A program made the translations under genes and the position numbers. From contig PAHR01000015.1 of the NCBI GenBank assembly GCA_002705265.1, positions 1 to 36,574 of the forward strand: DNA of 36,574 bases, read 5' to 3'. The notes below the pieces were generated by a model, which was not told the DNA's origin, ran no database searches, and saw only the letters and a program-made list of their open reading frames with translations. Source of the DNA: Pelagibacteraceae bacterium. Its GTDB lineage: Bacteria; Pseudomonadota; Alphaproteobacteria; HIMB59. Every line of letters starts with the position of its first letter. The first letter of the stretch is position 1. Shown piece after piece: positions 1-8,200 of this stretch.

Positions 1-56
1 CGCAATTATTCCAATTTATTCTGGACGACATCCTGGGTAAATGTAGTCAAATTTTT

Positions 57-64
57 GGAAGGAG
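57..64 (+). promoter_or_regulatory. Ribosome binding site of rpsO
   Basis: GGAAGGAG lies 5 bases before the ATG at 70. It decides the start: an in-frame TTG at 55 would put the Shine-Dalgarno sequence inside the gene, and S15 proteins begin close to the residue encoded at 70. Confidence 0.85.
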
Positions 65-69
65 TTACG

Positions 70-324
70 ATGTCGAATATAGAGCTAAAAGATATATCAA
101 GATCTGATAATGACACTGGTTCACCAGAGTCTCAAATTTTTTTTCTAACAAAAAAAATTAATCTTCTAACAGAACATATCAAAGTCCATAAGAAAGATTT
201 CCACTCAAGAAGAGGTCTGCTAATGATGGTTGGTAAAAGAAATAGGTTAATGGGTTATTTAAAGAAGAAGAACGATACAAAATATACAGAAGTAGCAGAA
301 AAGTTAAAATTAAGAAAAAAGTAA
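70..324 (+). CDS. rpsO: 30S ribosomal protein S15
   Basis: This is a primary 16S rRNA-binding protein of the small-subunit platform. The 84-residue product carries the family core: [10 protein letters not shown] near residues 14-23, then [19 protein letters not shown] around 40-58, with the HKKD and HSRRGL rRNA-contact segments intact, and a basic C-terminus. The E. coli protein has 89 residues, so this one has a slightly shorter N-terminus. The start at 70 is chosen because a strong Shine-Dalgarno sequence sits 5 bases upstream. pnp follows after 28 bases, the rpsO-pnp order common in proteobacteria. Bases 1-54 hold no complete gene. One reading frame there closes with TAA at 38-40 and could be the tail of an upstream gene (truB is the usual neighbour), but too little is visible to say. 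Confidence 0.95.
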   Translation: MSNIELKDISRSDNDTGSPESQIFFLTKKINLLTEHIKVHKKDFHSRRGLLMMVGKRNRLMGYLKKKNDTKYTEVAEKLKLRKK

Positions 325-352
325 GACCTTATAAGAAGGCGGAAAGAGTATT

Positions 353-2425
353 ATGACTAAAATTGAACACAAATTTAAACATGGCGAACATGAAATTACA
401 CTTGAAACAAATAGAGTGGCAAAACAAGCAGATGCCTCAGTATTAGTTTACTGTGGCGATACTGTTGTAATGGCAAACATATGTGCTGCGAAGACACAAA
501 AACCAGATATTGATTTTTTTCCACTAACAGTCAACTATCAAGAAAAATATTATGCTTCAGGAAAAATTCCTGGTGGATTTTTTAAAAGAGAAGCAAGACC
601 AACCGAAAGAGAAACTCTAATTTGTAGATTAGTTGACAGACCAGTTAGGCCTCTATTTCATAAAAATTTTAAAAATGAGACACAGATTATGCTAACAGTT
701 CTGTCTTATGATGGAGTTGTTGATCCAGATATTATCGCAATGTATGCAACAAGTGCAGCTTTAGCAATTTCAGGACTTCCTGTACAAGGAGTTTTAGGCG
801 CGGCAAGAGTTGGCTATATAGAAGATAAAATTGTTATTAACCCTTCAATTCAAGAATTAGAAAACTCAAGTCTAGATCTTGTTGTAGCAGGAACTGATGA
901 AGGAGTTCTAATGGTTGAGTCAGAAGCAAAAGAATTACCTGAAGAAACAATGCTCGAAGCTGTAAATACAGGTCACGCTTTTTACCAAGAGTTTATTTCT
1001 AATGTTAAAGAATTTGCAACAAAAACTGAAATCAAACCATTTGCCGTTCCTGAACTTCCTGAATTTTATGAAGGACTTCAAAAGGATATTTCTGCAAAAA
1101 TATCAGAAGATATTAGAGGAGCTTATAGCTTAACTGATAAGCAAGAAAGAAGTCAAAAATTAGAAGCAATAAGAACTTCAATCTTGGAAGAAATAGAAGA
1201 TGATCAAAAATTAGCAGCTATTTCTATTATTAAGAATATTGAAAAAGATGTTGTCCGAGGAGATATTATCAAAAGTAAAAAGAGAATTGACGGAAGAAAA
1301 CTAGATGAGGTAAGAAGTATTACTTGTGAATTAGATATTCTTCCAAGAGCCCATGGCTCAAGTTTATTTACAAGAGGAGAAACACAGGCATTAGTTGTAG
1401 CGACACTTGGAACAGGTGATGACGAACAAATGATTGACTCGCTAGATCCAATGAGCAAACAGCACTTTATGCTCCATTATAATTTTCCACCTTATTCAGT
1501 TGGTGAAGTTGGAAGAGCAGGATTCACAAGTCGTAGAGAAATTGGCCATGGTAAATTAGCATGGAGAGCGGTTAATCCAATGTTGCCATCAAAAACAGAC
1601 TTCCCATATACTCTAAGAGTTGTATCTGAAATTACAGAATCAAATGGATCAAGTTCTATGGCCTCTGTTTGTGGAACCTCTTTATCCTTAATGGCAGCAG
1701 GCGTTCCAATTAAAAAACATATTGGCGGAATTGCTATGGGCCTAATTAAAGAAGGTGATGATTTTGTTGTATTAAGTGACATTCTTGGCGATGAGGATCA
1801 TCTTGGTGATATGGACTTTAAAGTTGCAGGAACAGTAGATGGTATTACTTCACTTCAAATGGATATTAAGATTACAAGTATCACAAAAGAAATTATGCAG
1901 ATTGCTTTAAATCAAGCTGCGGGAGGTAGAAAACATATTCTTGGAATAATGCAAGAAGCAATCTCTGAAACAAGATCAAAATTTTCCAAGCACGCACCTC
2001 AGATCGAAACTGTTATAGTTCCAAAAGATAAGATCAGAGAAGTTATTGGCTCAGGTGGAAAAGTAATTAGAAATATGGTTGAAGTATCAGGAGCAAAAAT
2101 TGAAGTTAGTGATGAAGGTGAAGTAAAAATAGCTTCAAATAATGCCGACTCCCTTAATATGGCTAAGCAAATGGTAATGGATATTATTGCCGAACCAGAA
2201 ATTGGTAAAATCTATAACGGCAAGGTTGTAAAAATTGTTGAATTTGGTGCATTTGTAAATTTTCTTGGTGCTAAAGATGGACTACTTCATGTTAGTCAAA
2301 TATCAAAAGAGAGAGTGGCTAATGTATCTGATGTATTATCAGAAGGCCAAGAAGTTAAAGTTAAGGTTCTTGATGTTGATAGATCTGGTAAGGTAAAATT
2401 AAGCATGAAAGAAGTAACAGAATAA
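353..2425 (+). CDS. pnp: Polyribonucleotide nucleotidyltransferase (PNPase)
   Basis: This is a phosphorolytic 3'-to-5' exoribonuclease that degrades mRNA to nucleoside diphosphates, as a trimer and often in the RNase E degradosome. It has 690 residues (E. coli 711). Visible in order are two RNase PH-like domains, a KH domain and an S1 domain. The second core carries GSSSMAS near residue 432, which binds phosphate, and DILGDEDHLGD near 476, whose aspartates match the catalytic and metal-binding pair. The KH loop IGSGGK is near 563, and the S1 domain runs from about 618 to the end. The ATG at 353 follows a purine-rich stretch (AAGGCGGAAAGAG) a few bases upstream. It is complete and probably co-transcribed with rpsO. 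In many bacteria PNPase autoregulates through its own leader; the short 28-base leader here shows no clear hairpin. Confidence 0.97.
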   Translation: MTKIEHKFKHGEHEITLETNRVAKQADASVLVYCGDTVVMANICAAKTQKPDIDFFPLTVNYQEKYYASGKIPGGFFKREARPTERETLICRLVDRPVRPLFHKNFKNETQIMLTVLSYDGVVDPDIIAMYATSAALAISGLPVQGVLGAARVGYIEDKIVINPSIQELENSSLDLVVAGTDEGVLMVESEAKELPEETMLEAVNTGHAFYQEFISNVKEFATKTEIKPFAVPELPEFYEGLQKDISAKISEDIRGAYSLTDKQERSQKLEAIRTSILEEIEDDQKLAAISIIKNIEKDVVRGDIIKSKKRIDGRKLDEVRSITCELDILPRAHGSSLFTRGETQALVVATLGTGDDEQMIDSLDPMSKQHFMLHYNFPPYSVGEVGRAGFTSRREIGHGKLAWRAVNPMLPSKTDFPYTLRVVSEITESNGSSSMASVCGTSLSLMAAGVPIKKHIGGIAMGLIKEGDDFVVLSDILGDEDHLGDMDFKVAGTVDGITSLQMDIKITSITKEIMQIALNQAAGGRKHILGIMQEAISETRSKFSKHAPQIETVIVPKDKIREVIGSGGKVIRNMVEVSGAKIEVSDEGEVKIASNNADSLNMAKQMVMDIIAEPEIGKIYNGKVVKIVEFGAFVNFLGAKDGLLHVSQISKERVANVSDVLSEGQEVKVKVLDVDRSGKVKLSMKEVTE

Positions 2426-2438
2426 CCAAAAATATTAA

Positions 2439-3083
2439 GTGAAATTAAATTATTTTATTTTATCGTTTTTTTTATGTATATCTTACGGTAATTCCAATGA
2501 GCAAATAATAAAATTAAACGAACTATACTTTAATAATGTTCTAGATTTATCAAGTTATAAAAAATCAATCACAAAGATAGGTGTTGATATTAATAGTAAT
2601 GATTTTATTAGTTTATTTGAATTATTCGAAACAGGTGTATTAGATATAGAGTCATATAATCAAGCTTTAGAAAAAATAATTATTAACCGAGATCAGACTA
2701 AAGAAAATAATATAGTTGAAGATTTAATTAGTAATGACAAAATTTTTAAAACTTATAAGCACAAAAAATGTCAGGGTAGTAGCCAAATATGTAAGTTATT
2801 TGCTTTTGATAGCGTAGATCTTTATATGGAGAATGGTTCAATTTATGTTTCTAAAGACTTTGAGAAATGGCTTGTTGATAACGATCCAGATGTGGAGAAG
2901 GTTACAAAACAAATTTTTCATGATAAGGGAAATAAATTTTACACTACTATAAAGGTGTTACTCGTTGGCGGAAAAAAAGCAGAAGGAAACTTCAGGGGTA
3001 CTTTGCAAAAAAATGATTTTGAACTTACCCTACTTGATATAAAAAGCAGAGGCGTTACTAAAGCTACAATTTATTTTGAATGA
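2439..3083 (+). CDS. Unknown exported protein with SHOCT-like helical motifs
   Basis: I do not recognise this 214-residue protein. It starts with GTG 13 bases after pnp. The N-terminus looks like a Sec signal peptide: a lysine at residue 2, a hydrophobic core to about residue 16, then a polar stretch (SYGNSNEQ). Residues about 23-85 hold two imperfect copies of a helix-turn-helix pattern, LNELYFNNVLDLSSYKKSI and LFELFETGVLDIESYNQAL. They resemble the short SHOCT-type motif (Leu, a short linker, then a Tyr- or Phe-containing helix); that link is an inference. The C-terminal half has a Cys pair (KCQGSSQIC) that could form a disulfide in the periplasm, and beta-rich segments. It ends one base before the stop of the convergent fabI. 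It could belong to the rpsO-pnp transcript. Function unknown. Confidence 0.75.
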   Translation: MKLNYFILSFFLCISYGNSNEQIIKLNELYFNNVLDLSSYKKSITKIGVDINSNDFISLFELFETGVLDIESYNQALEKIIINRDQTKENNIVEDLISNDKIFKTYKHKKCQGSSQICKLFAFDSVDLYMENGSIYVSKDFEKWLVDNDPDVEKVTKQIFHDKGNKFYTTIKVLLVGGKKAEGNFRGTLQKNDFELTLLDIKSRGVTKATIYFE

Positions 3084-3084
3084 A

Positions 3085-3861
3085 TTAAACTTCCTCTAGA
3101 CTCATTCCAATTTTATTATAACCATTATCAACATATAAAATTTCTCCAGTAACTCCCTTAGAGAGGTCACTGACTAAATACACTGCTGATTTTCCAATAT
3201 CGTCTAAAGACAAAGCTTTTTTTATAGGAGAATTATTAATAGTATAATTATAAATCTGTCTAGATTTATTAATAACAGCTCCAGCTAATGTTCTCATTGG
3301 ACCTGCTGAAATACAATTCACCCTTATACCTCTATCTCCCATATCAACTGCTAAGTATTTTATTGAAGTTTCAAGAGCCGCCTTCGCAACTCCCATAACA
3401 TTATAGCTTTGCATATATTTTTTTGCTCCGTAATAACTGAGAGACATAATAGATGCATTGTCATTTAATAAAGGAATAAATATTTTTGTAATTTCAGTTA
3501 ATGAATATGTTGATATATGCAGTGTTTGAAGAAAATTTTCTTTAGATGTATTTAAATACTTTCCTGATAATTCGTTTTTATCAGAATAGGCTACAGCATG
3601 AACAATAAAATCAATTTTTGTATTAATTGAATTTTTTAATTGTTCAAGTGATTGGGTAGATGAAACGTCACAAGGAAAAACTCCAAGACAATCAACTTTT
3701 TGAGAGAGTGGCTCAACTCTTTTTTTTATAGAATCATTTTGATAGGTTAAATAAACTTGCGCTCCCTCTTTGCAAAGACTATCGGTAATACCCCAAGCTA
3801 TTGAGTGATCATTAGCGATGCCTATTACTAATCCTTTTTTCCCTTCTAATATTTTATTCAT
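3085..3861 (-). CDS. fabI: Enoyl-[acyl-carrier-protein] reductase (NADH)
   Basis: It reduces trans-2-enoyl-ACP to acyl-ACP, the last step of each type II fatty acid elongation cycle. This short-chain-dehydrogenase-fold protein of 258 residues has the FabI cofactor motif [12 protein letters not shown] at about residues 14-25. The catalytic pair is in YNVMGVAK, Tyr153 and Lys160 (Tyr-x6-Lys), with a further Tyr in SYYGA near 143, as in FabI. The start ATG overlaps the end of fabB by 8 bases, so it is the last gene of the minus-strand run. The usual FabI length is about 260. Its stop codon is one base away from the stop of the convergent unknown gene, which leaves no room for a terminator between them. 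Confidence 0.95.
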   Translation of the reverse strand: MNKILEGKKGLVIGIANDHSIAWGITDSLCKEGAQVYLTYQNDSIKKRVEPLSQKVDCLGVFPCDVSSTQSLEQLKNSINTKIDFIVHAVAYSDKNELSGKYLNTSKENFLQTLHISTYSLTEITKIFIPLLNDNASIMSLSYYGAKKYMQSYNVMGVAKAALETSIKYLAVDMGDRGIRVNCISAGPMRTLAGAVINKSRQIYNYTINNSPIKKALSLDDIGKSAVYLVSDLSKGVTGEILYVDNGYNKIGMSLEEV

Positions 3862-5071
3862 GAAATTTTATAAGATAAATAGATGCGTTTGTTCCACCAA
3901 AACCAAAACTATTAGATAAAATTGAATTGATTTGAACTTCATTTTTTGTTTTAAGAATTATGTTCATGTTCTCTGCTTCAGGATCTAATTTTGAAATATT
4001 AGCAGATTCAACTAAAAAATTATTTTCCATCATAATAAGAGAGTAAATTGCTTCTTGTGCTCCTGTTGCTCCTAGAGAGTGACCAGTTAAAGATTTAGTA
4101 GAGCTTATAGGGGGAATATTGTCACCATACAACTTTTTAATGGACTGAAGTTCAATCATATCTCCTACAGGAGTAGAAGTTCCATGTGAGTTAATATAAT
4201 CAACACTTTCGCCTCGAGTCGCCATATTCATGCATCTAATTGCACCTTCCCCTGATGGTTGAACCATATCATGACCATCAGAAGTCATTCCAAATCCTTT
4301 GATTTCAGCATATATTTTAGCACCTCTTTTTTGAGCACTTTCAAGACTTTCAACAACTATAACACCAGCTCCCCCAGCAATTACAAAACCATCACGATCT
4401 GCGTCGTATGCTCTTGAAGCGACTTCAGGTGTATTATTATATTTGCTCGATAATGCCCCCATTGCATCAAATAGAATAGACATAGTCCAGTGAGTCTCTT
4501 CCCCTCCACCAGCAAAAACTATTTCTTGTTGCCCATGTCTAATTAGATCAAAAGCATTTCCTATACAATGTAAACTTGTTGAACATGCAGAACTAATTGA
4601 ATAATTAACACCTTTAATTTCAAAAGGAGTTGCAAGTGTTGCAGAGTTGGTACTAGACATTGTCCTAGTTACCATATAAGGACCAATTTTTTTTGGAGAT
4701 TTTTCTCTTGCTATATCAAAAGCTTGTTGAAGTTGGTAAGTAGATGGTCCGCCAGATCCCATTACTAAACCTGTATTTACATTAGAAACTAAACTTTGAC
4801 CTAAACCCGCATGCTCTATAGCTTCTTGCATAGCTACATAATTATATGCTGCTCCAGTCCCCATAAATCTTAAGACTTTTCTATCAACAGCTTCCTCAAG
4901 ATTAATGGAAGGCTTTCCATGAACATGGCTTCTCATACCAAGTTCCTCATATTCTTTTTCATAAGTAATTCCAGATTTAACTTCTTTTAAACTTTTTAAA
5001 ACTTCTTCCTTATTATTTCCTATGCAAGAAACAATTCCATATCCAGAAATAACAACTCTTTTATCACTCAT
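3854..5071 (-). CDS. fabB: 3-oxoacyl-ACP synthase I (beta-ketoacyl-ACP synthase)
   Basis: This condensing enzyme extends acyl-ACP with malonyl-ACP and is required, with FabA, for anaerobic-type unsaturated fatty acid synthesis. Counting from the ATG at 5071 the protein has 405 residues, close to E. coli FabB (406). The catalytic Cys163 lies in [10 protein letters not shown], His296 in [11 protein letters not shown], and Lys326 and His331 in [13 protein letters not shown]. Pairing with fabA and the [10 protein letters not shown] form favour FabB over FabF. An in-frame TTG at 5083 is possible, but the purine-rich GAAGG abuts that TTG and lies about 12 bases before the ATG, so ATG is preferred. 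The start overlaps the fabA stop by 8 bases and the end overlaps fabI, consistent with translational coupling. Confidence 0.95.
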   Translation of the reverse strand: MSDKRVVISGYGIVSCIGNNKEEVLKSLKEVKSGITYEKEYEELGMRSHVHGKPSINLEEAVDRKVLRFMGTGAAYNYVAMQEAIEHAGLGQSLVSNVNTGLVMGSGGPSTYQLQQAFDIAREKSPKKIGPYMVTRTMSSTNSATLATPFEIKGVNYSISSACSTSLHCIGNAFDLIRHGQQEIVFAGGGEETHWTMSILFDAMGALSSKYNNTPEVASRAYDADRDGFVIAGGAGVIVVESLESAQKRGAKIYAEIKGFGMTSDGHDMVQPSGEGAIRCMNMATRGESVDYINSHGTSTPVGDMIELQSIKKLYGDNIPPISSTKSLTGHSLGATGAQEAIYSLIMMENNFLVESANISKLDPEAENMNIILKTKNEVQINSILSNSFGFGGTNASIYLIKFHE

Positions 5072-5582
5072 TAAATAAACCAACCTTCAAATCATTTGCA
5101 TGATATATAACTTTTTCATTATGAATAATTTGACCATCTCCGTATCCAATAGAAAGACCTTTTTTATTCATTGCTCTCTTTATATTAACCCTATAGCTAA
5201 TTAATTTTTTATCAGGTTTTACTTCTTCAACAAATTTAATTTCACCAACTCCAAGAGCTCTTCCTTTTCCAGGATATCCAAGCCAACCTAGGTAAAATCC
5301 TAACATCTGCCATAAAGCATCTAATCCTAAGCAACCTGGCATAATTGGATCATCAAGAAAATGACATTCAAAAAACCATAAGTCTGATTTAATGTCTAGT
5401 TCAGCAACAATTTCACCTTTACTAAAAGAGCCACCATTTGTATTTACCTCTGTAATGCGATCAAACATTAACATAGGTGGCGCAGGTAATTGAGCATTGC
5501 CAGGACCAAAAATATTCGATTTACCGCATTCTATTAATTCTTCATAAGAAAAGCTGGATTGATTTTTAAAATTACTCATCAT
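5064..5582 (-). CDS. fabA: 3-hydroxydecanoyl-ACP dehydratase/isomerase
   Basis: It dehydrates 3-hydroxyacyl-ACP and isomerises the C10 product to cis-3-decenoyl-ACP, the branch point to unsaturated fatty acids. It has 172 residues, the length of E. coli FabA. The hot-dog-fold active site is clear: His74 in [13 protein letters not shown] and Asp88 in [13 protein letters not shown], followed by [16 protein letters not shown]. Two consecutive ATG codons (5582 and 5579) could start it; I see no strong Shine-Dalgarno sequence for either. The start overlaps the end of the upstream ThiF-like gene by up to 11 bases. In Rhizobiales the fabA-fabB-fabI set is usually preceded by the iron regulator irr; here an E1-like gene takes that place. 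Confidence 0.96.
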   Translation of the reverse strand: MMSNFKNQSSFSYEELIECGKSNIFGPGNAQLPAPPMLMFDRITEVNTNGGSFSKGEIVAELDIKSDLWFFECHFLDDPIMPGCLGLDALWQMLGFYLGWLGYPGKGRALGVGEIKFVEEVKPDKKLISYRVNIKRAMNKKGLSIGYGDGQIIHNEKVIYHANDLKVGLFNE

Positions 5583-6342
5583 AAGTGTGATTACATTTAG
5601 ATTGCTTCAATTCTAATTTGTTTATATCTGATGTCAAAAGATCAATTAATAAAATTTCACTTGAAATTTTTAATATTTTTTTTGCTAATCCAAGAATAAT
5701 TTTATTACATGCAAGACTAGAAACAAAACCTGCTGTTGGGCCAATCATAGCGCTATTCAAGCATCTGTTATTTTGTTCATACATTTTAGGAAACAAACAC
5801 TTAAAACAATTTGTATCTTTTAAATTCTTATAATCTTGTGAAAAAAAGATTCCCTCGCTGGAATTTATCGATATTGAACTGTAAGAAATGCATTTATTTT
5901 TTGCAAAAAGAGAGCTATTTGTTTTTGTTTGGTAATTGTCTGAACAGTCTAAGATATAGTCTAAATTATTAACATCATTTTTTTTAATATAATCTTCAAA
6001 TGCTATTGGATACTGAAAAATATCAGTCACGCTATTAATGTTAGAAAGAACTTTTTTTGAAACTTCAGATTTAAGCTCTTCTATATGACTTTTATTATAA
6101 TTTATTTGTCGATGCAGATTAGATAATGAAACTTTGTCATAATCAATCAGCGTAATTTTTCCGATACCTGCTCTAACTAAATATTGAGATGAGATTGTTC
6201 CCAAGGCGCCTAGTCCTATAAGTAACAAATGCTTTAAACCAAGATTCTTTTGACCAGTTTCAGAAATTCCCGGCACTAAAATTTGTCTTCCAAATTCTTC
6301 GATTATTTGATTTTTGCTCAAATTGCTTTTATGTAAATTCAT
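5572..6342 (-). CDS. ThiF/MoeB/HesA-family E1-like adenylyltransferase
   Basis: This E1-like ATP-dependent enzyme adenylates the C-terminus of a ubiquitin-like sulfur carrier (MoaD or ThiS type). In its 256 residues one sees GRQILVPGISETGQ, the nucleotide loop GLGALG near residue 43, LIDYDKVSLSNLHRQ with the metal Asp and the Arg, the ATP-contacting Lys in ELKSEV, and DCSDNYQTK. Zinc site: CFKCLFP gives the first CxxC, but the C-terminal half, normally CxxC, is reduced to KCNH, so a Cys/His site or loss of zinc binding is possible. It starts at ATG 6342 with a 4-base ATGA overlap with the upstream coaB stop. No sulfur carrier, rhodanese or thiamine/molybdopterin gene is adjacent, so the partner cannot be named. 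A moeB-like gene near coaBC is seen in other alphaproteobacteria. Confidence 0.85.
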   Translation of the reverse strand: MNLHKSNLSKNQIIEEFGRQILVPGISETGQKNLGLKHLLLIGLGALGTISSQYLVRAGIGKITLIDYDKVSLSNLHRQINYNKSHIEELKSEVSKKVLSNINSVTDIFQYPIAFEDYIKKNDVNNLDYILDCSDNYQTKTNSSLFAKNKCISYSSISINSSEGIFFSQDYKNLKDTNCFKCLFPKMYEQNNRCLNSAMIGPTAGFVSSLACNKIILGLAKKILKISSEILLIDLLTSDINKLELKQSKCNHTYDE

Positions 6343-6983
6343 AGTTTATTATTATTTAGTATAATAAGTTTAATAATTTTCTTGGCAAAATTATTTTTAT
6401 TCATAGTTCCTAAATTAAACCAATTTAAATTTCTATCTATCAGATATCCATTATTTTTTTTGTCACCAAATATTTTGGTATTTTTTTTAGGATAATTTAA
6501 AATGAGAAAATCACAATTTTTATCAATTAATTTTTTTTTTGCATAAAACTTATGCCTATTTGTTTCAAAAGCAAACCCCACAATTAATTTTGGTCTTTTT
6601 TTCATTTTTGAAATTGATAGTAGAATATCCGGATTCTTAACAAGTTCTAAATTTAAATAATTATTTTTTTTTATTTTATTTTTTTTAATACTTTTAACTC
6701 TGTAATCTGAAACAGCAGCGTTAAAAATTGCTATATCAACTTCAGAATTTTTTCTTGCATGAATGAGCATTTCTTTTGCTGTCGTAATATCTATATATCT
6801 TACATAAGAAGATCTTATTTTTTTGACTGATATGTGGCCACAAATACAAGTTGTTTTAATTTTATTTTTTACTAGCTCTTTTATTATAGCAGTACCTTGG
6901 GCCCCTGATGATTCATTGGAGATATAGCGGACGGGATCTATGAATTCTCTTGTAGAACCAATAGTTATAAGTGCTGATTTCAA
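6339..6983 (-). CDS. coaB: Phosphopantothenate-cysteine ligase domain (CoaB), separate from CoaC
   Basis: It joins 4'-phosphopantothenate and cysteine using CTP, giving phosphopantothenoylcysteine for coenzyme A. In most bacteria this is the C-terminal half of a fused CoaBC (Dfp). The CoaB signatures are present: ITIGSTREFIDPVRYIS at residues 6-22, NAAVSDYR near 88-95, KIKK at 103-106, LELVKNPDI at 112-120 and VGFAFET near 134. The start is a TTG directly after the TAA of coaC, with no base between and in the same frame. No ATG or GTG precedes the conserved core, so TTG (or an even rarer codon) must start it unless the stop is read through. I see no Shine-Dalgarno sequence, which points to coupling with coaC. 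It ends in a 4-base overlap with the ThiF-like gene. Confidence 0.9.
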   Translation of the reverse strand: MKSALITIGSTREFIDPVRYISNESSGAQGTAIIKELVKNKIKTTCICGHISVKKIRSSYVRYIDITTAKEMLIHARKNSEVDIAIFNAAVSDYRVKSIKKNKIKKNNYLNLELVKNPDILLSISKMKKRPKLIVGFAFETNRHKFYAKKKLIDKNCDFLILNYPKKNTKIFGDKKNNGYLIDRNLNWFNLGTMNKNNFAKKIIKLIILNNNKL

Positions 6984-7502
6984 TTATTTAAGTTGACCCA
7001 GAATTTCAATCGGCTCAACCAATCTTCCACTTCCATACTCACCGCATGCTAGTGAGCCGGAATCAGGACCTATAAACTCATGACCAAAATCTTTACAAAT
7101 TTTAACATTTCTTTGGATAACAGGGTTAGCCCACATTTCTTTGTTCATTGCTGGAGCAAAATGAATTTTTTTATTTGCTGCTATAAGGCAGGTTGATGCT
7201 AAATCATCACATATCCCTTGAGAGAATTTAGATATGATGTTTGCAGTTGCAGGGTAAACTAATAAGTGTGTGTTGTCTCTTGCAAGCTTAATATGGCCAA
7301 TATCTTTTTCCATGTCCAAGTCAAACAATTCAGAATAAATACGTTTTTTAGAAATACCTTCAATAAGCAGTTTTGATATGAATTCAAAAGTACTATTAGT
7401 AGCTATAATTTCATAATCAATATTTTGTTTCTCAAATATTCTTATTAAATCTAGAGATTTATAACAACCAACACTACCTGTAATTATTAATAAAATTTTC
7501 AT
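6984..7502 (-). CDS. coaC: Phosphopantothenoylcysteine decarboxylase domain (CoaC), separate from CoaB
   Basis: This flavoprotein decarboxylates phosphopantothenoylcysteine to 4'-phosphopantetheine. The 172 residues cover exactly the CoaC half of Dfp. The nucleotide-binding start is ITGSVGCYKSLDLIR, the catalytic His70 is in DIGHIKLAR, the substrate motif PAMNKEMW is at 117-124, and the substrate clamp with its redox Cys153 is in SLACGEYGSGR. The reading frame closes with TAA within what would be the interdomain linker of the fused enzyme, and coaB begins at the next codon. The upstream ubiE overlaps by 4 bases (ATGA). All key residues are present, so the two-gene form is probably functional. 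Confidence 0.93.
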   Translation of the reverse strand: MKILLIITGSVGCYKSLDLIRIFEKQNIDYEIIATNSTFEFISKLLIEGISKKRIYSELFDLDMEKDIGHIKLARDNTHLLVYPATANIISKFSQGICDDLASTCLIAANKKIHFAPAMNKEMWANPVIQRNVKICKDFGHEFIGPDSGSLACGEYGSGRLVEPIEILGQLK

Positions 7503-8200
7503 AATTTTTTAAATATATATATGCTGTTAGCGCCCGAAAGAAAATGAATAGTTTTTTCATGATATAAATTTGCTGATTTTGCTAGCTTTATAATACTCTT
7601 TTCATTGGGAAATTTCTGAATACTATCTGCAAGATACTGATAACTCCTTCTGTCTTTAGCTATTAAACTTCCTAAAAATGGCAGAAAATTTTCTAAATAA
7701 AAATTAAATGATGAAGAAAAAATTTTTTTATTAGGATTGCCAAATTCCATAAATAAAAAATAACCATCTTTTTTTAAACACCTGTTAATTTCTTTAAAAG
7801 ATTTTAATTTATTTTGAAAATTTCTAACACCATAAGTACAGGATATAATTTGAAAAAAATTTTTCTTATAAGGCATTTTTTCAGCATATCCAATTTTGTA
7901 ATTAATATTTTTTTTTTGGTTTTTATCTTTAGATTTTAAGTGCATTTCACTTATGGGATCCAAAGCAAATAAATTTTTTTTTCTATTAAGTAAAAAAAAA
8001 ATATCACCCGTTCCGCTTGCTACATCTAGTATGTTTTCAGAAGGTTTATGAAATTTTTCTAGCAATTCAGAATAATATTTCTTCCATAATCTATGAATAC
8101 CAAAGCTCATTATATCATTCATCAAATCATATTTTTCGTTAGCCACTTTTTCAAAAATTTCTTTGATATTATATTCTATTAACTTATCTTGTTTTATCAT
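7499..8200 (-). CDS. ubiE: Demethylmenaquinone/2-methoxy-6-polyprenylbenzoquinol methyltransferase
   Basis: This SAM-dependent C-methyltransferase acts on the benzoquinol ring in ubiquinone synthesis (and on demethylmenaquinone where present). Starting at ATG 8200 gives 233 residues, a normal UbiE length. Family signatures are EIFEKVANEKYDLMNDIMS with FGIHRLWK next to it (residues about 14-40), the SAM site ILDVASGTGD at 57-66, and TYGVRN near 122. Longer in-frame extensions into mutM are rejected: they contain nothing conserved, and a Shine-Dalgarno sequence (AGGAAG at 8208-8213) fits ATG 8200. The start codon shares two bases with the start of divergent mutM. It leads the seven-gene minus-strand run, so the promoter must lie inside mutM. 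In other alphaproteobacteria ubiB often sits between ubiE and coaBC; here it is absent. Confidence 0.92.
   Translation of the reverse strand: MIKQDKLIEYNIKEIFEKVANEKYDLMNDIMSFGIHRLWKKYYSELLEKFHKPSENILDVASGTGDIFFLLNRKKNLFALDPISEMHLKSKDKNQKKNINYKIGYAEKMPYKKNFFQIISCTYGVRNFQNKLKSFKEINRCLKKDGYFLFMEFGNPNKKIFSSSFNFYLENFLPFLGSLIAKDRRSYQYLADSIQKFPNEKSIIKLAKSANLYHEKTIHFLSGANSIYIFKKL

Noticed and set aside
55-69. Upstream TTG start for rpsO
   Set aside because: The Shine-Dalgarno GGAAGGAG at 57-64 lies between this TTG and the ATG at 70, and S15 homologues start near the latter.
8163-8198. Longer N-terminus for mutM
   Set aside because: MutM needs Pro as residue 2, which fixes the start at 8199.
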